Below, one piece after another: positions 58,045-64,000 of a DNA stretch of 64,000 nt (position 1 is its first letter; each line of letters begins with the position of its first letter). The stretch spans positions 55,359,596-55,423,595 of the forward strand of contig CM073889.1 in assembly GCA_037176705.1 (NCBI GenBank). Direction: 5' to 3'. The stretch comes from Molossus alvarezi. Lineage: Eukaryota > Chordata > Mammalia > Chiroptera > Molossidae. The translations under genes were made by a program, and so were the position numbers. The notes under the pieces are model-generated. The model saw nothing but the letters and a program-made list of their open reading frames with translations. It was not told the DNA's origin and made no database searches.

Positions 58045-61000
58045 TTATATTCCACAAATAAGTGAGATAATATGATACTTGTCTTTCTCTGTTTGGCTTG
58101 TTTCACTTAGGATGATACTTTCCAGGTCCCTCCATGTAGTCTCAAAGGATAAGAGATCATTCTTTCTTACAGCTGCGTAGTACTCCATTGTGTATATGTA
58201 CCACAGCCTTTTTATTCATTCGTCTACTGATGGACACTTGGGCTGTTTCCAGATCTTAGCTATTGTAAATAGTGCTGCTACAAACATGGGGGTAGATATA
58301 TTCTTTCTGATTGGTGTTTCAGGCATTTTAGGGTATATTCCTAAAAGCTGGACCACTGGGTCAAATAGAAGTTCAATTTTTAATTTTTTGAGGTAACACC
58401 ATATTGTTTTTCATAATGGCTGCACCAGTCTGCATGCCCACCAGCAGTGTACTAGAGTCCTCTTTTCTCCACACCCTTGCCCAACACTTGTTGTTTGATG
58501 ATTTGTTGATGGCGGCCATTCTGACAGGTGTGAGGTGATACTTCATTGTTGTTTTAATTTGTATCTCTCTGATGTTTAGTGATGATGAGCATTTCTTCAT
58601 AGGTCTCTTAGCCATTTGTATGTCCTGTTTGTAGAGGTGTCTATTTAGTTCCTCTGCCCATATTTTAATTGGGTTCTTTGTCTTCCTTTTGTGGAGTTGT
58701 ATGAGCACTCTATATATATTGGAAATTAACTTCTTATCTGATATATCATTGGCAATTATGCTCTCCCATACAGTGGGTAGCCTTTCTGTTTTGATGATTG
58801 TATCTTTCACTGTGCAGAAGCTTTTGAGTTTGATGTAAACCCATGTGTTCATTTTCTCCTTTGTTTCTATTGCCTTAGGTGATGTATCAGTGAAAATTCT
58901 GCTGCATATAATGCCTGAATTTTTGTTGCCTACAGTTTCTTCTAGGATTTTTATGGATTCATGAGTCACATTTAAGTCTTTTATACATTTTGAGTTTATT
59001 CCTGTGTAGGGTGTAAGTTGATGGTCTAGTTTCATTTTTCTGCAAGTAGCTGTCCAATTTTCCCAACACCATTTATTAAAGAGGCTGTTCTTACTCCACT
59101 GTATGCTCTTGCCACCTTTGTCAAGTATTAATTGGGCATATTGCCTTGGGTCCATTTCTGGGTTCTCTGTTCTGTTCCACTGGTCTATATGCCTGTTCTT
59201 GTGCCAGTACCGGGCTGTTTTGATTACAGTGGCTTTGTAGTATAACCTGAAATCAGGTAATGTTATCCCTCCAACTTTGTTCTTCCTTTTCAAGATTGCT
59301 GTGGCTATTCGAGGTCTTTTTTGGTTCCATATGAACTTTTGGAGTACTTGTTCTAATTCTGTGAAGTATGTCGTTGGTATTTTGATGGGAATTGCATTGA
59401 ATCTATAGATTGCTTTGGGTAATATGGACATTTTAATGATGCTAATTTTCCCAATCCGTGAACAGGGTATGTGCTTCCACTTTTTTATATCGTCCTCTAT
59501 TTCTTTTTTCAATGACCCGTCGTTTTCTGTGAATAGGTCCTTTATTTTTTTGGTTAAGGTTATTCCTAGGTATTGTAATTTTTTTGCCGCAATGGTAAAT
59601 GGGATTGTTTTCTGTTTCTCTTTTCGTGAGTTCATCATTGGTGTATAAGAATGCCATCGACTTCTTGACATTAATTTTGCATCCTGTTACTTTGCCAAAT
59701 TTATGTATTAAGTCTAGTAAATTTTTGATGGAGTCTTTGGGGTTTTCTACGTATAGTATCATGTCATCTGCAAATAATGACAGTTTCACTTCCTTCTTTC
59801 TAGTTTGAATCCCTTTTATTTATTCTTCCTGTCTGATTGTTGTGGCTAAGACTTCCAGTACTATGTTAAATAAGAATGGTGAAAGTGGGCATCTTTGCCT
59901 TGTTCCTATTCTTAAGGGAAATGTTTTTAGTTTCTGCCCATTGGCTATAGGTCTTTCATATATGGCCTTTATTATGTCTAGATATGATCCCTCTATTACC
60001 ACATTGCTGAGCATTTTTATCAGAAATGGACGCTAGATTTTGTTGGAGGCTCTTTCGGCATCTATTGATATGATCACATGGTTTTCATTCTTCATTTTAT
60101 TTATGTGGTGTATCACGTTTATTGATTTGTGGATATTGTACTAGCCTTGCATCCCTGGGATGAATCCCACTTGGTCATGGTGGATAATTTTTTTGGTGTA
60201 TTGATGGAGCCGATTTGTTAGTATTTTGTTCAGGATTTTGGCATCTATGTTCATCAGGGATATTGGCCTGTAGTTTTCTTTCTTTTTTTGTGTCTTTTTC
60301 TGGTTTTGGAATTAGAATTATGCTGGCTTCATAAGATGACTTTAGAAGTCTTCCTTCTTTTTGAATTTTTTGAAATAGTTTGAGTCGAATGGGTATTAGT
60401 TATTTGAATATTCGGTTAAAACTCCCCCGTGAAGCCATCCGGGCCTGGGCTTTTGTTTGCTGGGAGAGTCTTGATTACATCTTCAATTTCTTCTGTTGTT
60501 ATTGGTCTTTTCAAGTTTTCTATCTTTCCTGGTCCAGTTTTGGTCGACTATGTGTTTCCAGAAATTTGTTCATTTTGCTTAGATTATCGAATTTGTTGGC
60601 ATATAGTTGTTCATAGTAATTGTTAACGATCTTTTGTATTTCTGTGGTATCAGTTGTTACTTCTCCTCTTTCATTTCTGATTTTGTGTATTTGGGCTCTC
60701 TCTCTTTGTTTCTTGGTGAGTCTAGCTAAGAGTCCATCGATCTTGTTTATCTTTTCAAAAAACCAGCTCTTTGTTTCATTGATCCTCTGAATTGTGTTTT
60801 TGGTCTCTATGTCGTTTATTTTTCCTCTGATCTTTACTATTTCCTTCCTTCTACTTGCTCTGGGGTTTTCTTTTTGTTTGCTTTCTAGTTCTTTAAGTTG
60901 TGAGGTTAGATAGTCTATTAGAGATTTTTCTTGTTTTTTGAGGTACGCTTGTAATGCTATGAACTTCCCTCCCAGAATTGCTTTCGCTGCATCCCATAGA

Positions 61001-61854
61001 TTTTGTGTTGTTGTGTCTTCATTTTCATTGGTTTCCAGGAAGTTTTTTATTTCTTCCTTGATATCCTTGGTGACCCCCTCATTGTTTAATAACATGCTAT
61101 TTAGCTTTCATGTGTTCAGATGTCTTTGTATGTTCTTCTTGCAATTGATTTCTAGTTTCATGCCATTGTGATCTGAGAAGATGCTTCATATGATTTTAGT
61201 CTTCTTGAACTTGTAGAGACTTAGTTTGTGCCCTAACATGTGGTCTATCTTTGTGAATGTCCCATGTGTGGTTGAGAAGAATGTGAATTCTGTAGTTTTG
61301 GGGTGTAATTCTCTGTAGATATCTATTAAATCGATTTGGTCTAGTGCTTCATTTAGAGTCTCTTTTTCCTTGCTAATTTTTTGCCTAGAGGATCTATTTA
61401 GTGATGTCAGTGGGGTTTTGAAGTCCCCTGCTATGATTGTATTGCTAGCAATATCTCCTTTGAAGTCCTCCAGAAGATTTGTAATATATTTTGGTGCTCT
61501 TATATTGGGTGCATATATGTTTATGAAGGTTATATCTTCCTGTTGGATAGATCCTTTCAATATTATGTAGTGGACTTCTTTGTCTCTAGTTATAGCCTTC
61601 ATTTTGAAATCTATTTTATTAGATAGGAGTATTGCTACCCCAGCTTTGTTTTTCTTTTTCTTTGGTTGGAAGATTTTTTTCCATCTTTTCCCTTTCAATC
61701 TTTGTGAATCTTTTGTTATGAGGTGGGTCTCTTGTAAACAATATATAGATGAGTCATGCTTTCTTATCCAATCAGCTACTCTGTGTCTTTTTATGGGAGC
61801 ATTTAATTTATTTACATTTACGGTGATTATTGATATGTGCTTATTTATTGCCAT
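58045..61854 (-). pseudogene. L1 ORF2, antisense, several breaks
   Basis: The minus-strand ATG is at 61854. The endonuclease (61854-61186) reads openly with NVNKL in place of NINGF, QETHL and GDFKT in place of GDFNT. The changed asparagines should impair it. The linker is 61095-60520. The reverse transcriptase keeps FADDM near 59770. The C-terminal 432-codon frame (59671-58373) is open. The cysteine motif near 58480 is damaged (CWARVWRKE). The total length is about 15 bases short of intact. Confidence 0.9.
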
Positions 61855-61899
61855 TTTTATTCAGTGTGTTCCTATTTTTCTTCCCATTTCTCCTGCTAA

Positions 61900-62761
61900 T
61901 TACAGCAGTCCTTTTAACATTTCTTGCAGTGCTGGTTTGGTGCTAATGTATTCCCTAACCTTTTTTTGTCTGGAAAGCTCTTTATTTGACCTTCTATTTT
62001 GAATGATAGCCTTGCTGGGTAGAGTAGTTTTGGATTCAGATCCTTGTTTTTCATGACCCTGATTACTTCATGCCATTCCCTTCTGGCCTGTAGTGTTTCT
62101 TGTGATAAGTCAGCTGAGAGCCTTATGGGGTTTCCTTTGTAGGTAACTCTTATCTCTTGCTGCTTTTAGGATTCTCTCTTTGTTTTTAATTTTTGGAAGT
62201 TTGATGACTATGTGTCTTGGTGTGTGCCTGTTTGGGTTCTGCTTACTTGGGGCTCTCTGTGCTTTTTGAACTTGAATGCCTTCTTCCTTCATCAAATTAG
62301 GATAGTTTTCTGTCACTATTTCTTTGAATATATTCTCTAACCCTTGCTCATTTTCTTCTACTCAGGGACTCCTATGATGCGAATATTATTACGTTTCCAG
62401 TTGTCCCACAGTCTTCCTGTTTTTTATCGTATTTTCCTTTTGGTTTTCTGATTGGTTGATTTTTTTCTACCCTGTTTTCTAATTCACTGATCCGGTCCTC
62501 GGCTTCCTCCACTCTGCTTTTTAGACCTTCGAATGTGTTTTTCATTTCTGATATTTCATTTTTTATCTCTTCTTGGTGGTTTTTAATTTCCAATTGGCTT
62601 ATTTTCAGCATCTCTATGTCCTTACACGTGCTGTTGAGCTTCCTCAAGATCATGGCTGTGAATTCTATTTCTGTTAACTTGCTTAACTGCACCTCATTTA
62701 TCTCATCTTTGGTAGAGGTCTCTTGTTCTTTCATTTGGCTTTTGTTTCTGTTTTTCACCAT
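61900..62761 (-). pseudogene. L1 ORF1, antisense, N-terminal half open
   Basis: From the ATG at 62761 the minus strand reads MVKNRNKSQMKEQ and an unbroken coiled coil to about 62440 (ELENRVEKNQ). A small deletion near 62415 then shifts the frame (ending in GTTGNVIIFAS). The C-terminal blocks are still recognisable in another frame (62316-62110, PRHIVIK and RILKAARDK). The coiled coil shows the sequence lost by the frameshift in the copy at 22214. Confidence 0.88.
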
Positions 62762-63672
62762 TTTGGCTATCACAGTGGGCTTTGGAGTCTGCCAAATCTT
62801 CCCTGTGTGTCTTGGTGTTCTGCTGTTTGTGGCTTCCTCTCCTGGGTTTGGATGAAGCAAAGAGGACCCACTTTAAACGCCACTGTCAAGTCGTAACTTT
62901 CCTTGTTAGAGTTGCTAGCCCAGGGAATGGTAGTTATCCTCTAGATTTTTTTGCCTGGAGGCTATTAGTAAAGGTCACCTGAAGAACCTTGGTTTCTGGG
63001 TTGCCTAAAAAACTCCCTCAGGTGCTCAGTGTAAGAGGATTTCCCAAGAGTGGGGCAGTTGCTGGTTGTTAATGGGCCTCAATTAGCATTTCAATGACCA
63101 CCAGGTGGGGTTGAATCTCTGAAGGAGGTGCCTCTGCCTCTCCCCAGGGCCCTGGGAAGGAGTAAGATGACCACAGTCCTGCGTGGCTGCACTCAGCAAA
63201 AGCCCTGAGCACCCTCCAAATCCCGAGTGTCCCACACCATTCCATTACAGTCTGCCTTCCCTCTGCCAGAGCCCAAGTTGAGTAGCTGCTGCCAATTTAG
63301 CCTCTGTCCAGACTCTGCATCATGGAGCTGCCTGAGACTTTTAACCCGAGGGTGCTGTTCCCAGCTAAGGGCGGCCAAGTCTGCAGCACCAGCCGAGGGT
63401 GTAGCACCCCGCCGAGTTTGCAGGACTCAGCCACGGTCGTTAGATGCAGCCAAGGCGGCAGCAAGTTCCAGCTGGTCCCCCGGACCGTGGGCTCCCGGCC
63501 CCCTCTCACGTCCTTGAAAGCCTACCAGAATTGAGTCAGTGTCCCTGGTTATGTGGTCCTCCAAGCTCCCTTTCAGTTGCCCCTTCCTGACAATTTGTCT
63601 TTATTTATGTTGTAAATCCAGTTTGGTCCTGGGAGATGGTCTGTGTAGCTTCCATTCACTCCGCTGCCATTT
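62762..63672 (-). promoter_or_regulatory. L1 5' UTR (presumed promoter), antisense
   Basis: This is a GC-rich leader on the minus strand with its 5' end near 63672 (gggagaaaaaaatggcagcgg). It includes a GC-rich block at 63290-63500 that is longer and differs from the copy at 21395. The promoter role is inferred from L1 biology. It has no tandem repeats. Confidence 0.75.
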
Positions 63673-63920
63673 TTTTCTCCCAGTTCAGGGAAGTTTTCTG
63701 TTATTATTTCTTCAAACAGGTTCTCTATTTCGTTCTCTAATTCTTCTCCTTCTGACTTCCCTATAATGTGAATGTTGTTACATTTTGTATTGTCCCACAA
63801 CTCCCTTCAACTTTTCTCGCGCTTTTTAAATTTTTTTTTCCATTTGCTGCTCTATTTGAGTGTTTTTCTCTACCTTGTCTTCTAAGTCACTGATTTTGTC
63901 TTCAGCTTCTTCTAATCTAT
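63673..63920 (-). mobile_element. Old L1 ORF1 remnant upstream of the antisense L1
   Basis: The minus strand reads an old-type ORF1 segment (CNNIHIIG, then ENLFEEIITENF) that runs directly into the 5' UTR of the L1 at 57781-63672. The frame even continues open across the join. The same old ORF1 segment precedes a young 5' UTR at 29040-29127. The two break points are about 15-20 bases apart. Confidence 0.8.
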
Positions 63921-63924
63921 TTAT

Positions 63925-64000
63925 TTATTTATCCTCACCCAAGGACATTTTTCCATTTTTTGTTCAGATAGAGCAGGAGGGAGAGAGAGGAAGAGAGAGA
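63925..64000 (-). mobile_element. VES-type SINE 3' end, cut by the window edge
   Basis: The sequence atcctcacccaaggacatttttccatttt, then gttcagatagagc and the AG-rich block, is the reverse of the SINE end seen at 41600 and 43490. The head lies outside the window. Confidence 0.85.

Larger units (their letters stand above)
57781..63672 (-). mobile_element. Full-length antisense L1, type 2
   Basis: On the minus strand the order is 5' UTR (63672-62762), ORF1 (62761-61900), ORF2 (61854-58045), a type 2 3' UTR and an A-rich tail near 57781-57835, 5.9 kb in all. It is less decayed than the copy at 29128. Long open frames remain (432, 222 and 191 codons), but several stops and indels occur in both ORFs. 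No TSD is visible: the left flank is ORF2 of an older L1 and the right flank is ORF1 of another old L1. Confidence 0.9.

Overview
The window is vertebrate (mammalian) nuclear DNA with no intact host gene. It is built almost entirely from LINE-1 (L1) retrotransposons and tRNA-derived SINEs. The SINEs carry the head typical of the bat VES family (gccctggccggtttggctcag...) and end in a short A tail, so the source is most likely a bat, probably a microbat (Yangochiroptera). I cannot name the species. L1 sequence of several ages covers very roughly three quarters of the 64 kb. The rest is decayed interspersed repeats (MIR, L2, an LTR, ancient L1M/HAL1-like pieces), unique-looking AT-rich DNA and one processed pseudogene.

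Layout. 1-8960: a nest of L1s up to four levels deep, most levels proven by target-site duplications (TSDs). 9590-13397: an L1 with an inverted 5' part (twin priming). 13407-20140: old repeats, unique DNA, a 962-bp antisense L1, two SINEs and a 55-bp L1. 20140-27490: an ancient L1M/HAL1-like element split by a nearly intact full-length L1 (21395-27235) with a perfect 15-bp TSD. 27491-40548: an old L1 5' region with 30-bp tandem repeats, then a decayed full-length L1, then another L1 carrying a young 1.7-kb L1 insertion. 40549-42440: an antisense L1 holding two SINEs. 43190-45300: ancient L1 3' ends with a cluster of five SINEs. 45340-50240: MIR, unique DNA, an antisense MRPS6 processed pseudogene and old repeats. 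50262-56284: three successive L1 5' ends, the first with 73-bp tandem monomers. 56285-63672: a 480-bp polypyrimidine tract, an older antisense L1 3' end and a full-length antisense L1. 63673-64000: an old L1 ORF1 remnant and a SINE cut by the window edge.

How the parts relate. The L1s fall into at least four 3'-UTR types, and who interrupts whom gives a consistent order (type 4 oldest, then 3, 2, 1). The SINEs, the MRPS6 retrocopy and the L1s share the marks of L1-driven target-primed reverse transcription: A tails and 9-17 bp TSDs. Every L1 copy here has lost coding capacity. The least damaged copy has only four visible lesions and keeps all the endonuclease and reverse-transcriptase catalytic residues checked. 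I found no non-L1 system. The observations most worth following are the recurrent placement of a young L1 5' UTR directly downstream of old L1 5' sequence, the exact 73-bp monomer array, a 3'-transduction candidate, and a template-jump 5' end.
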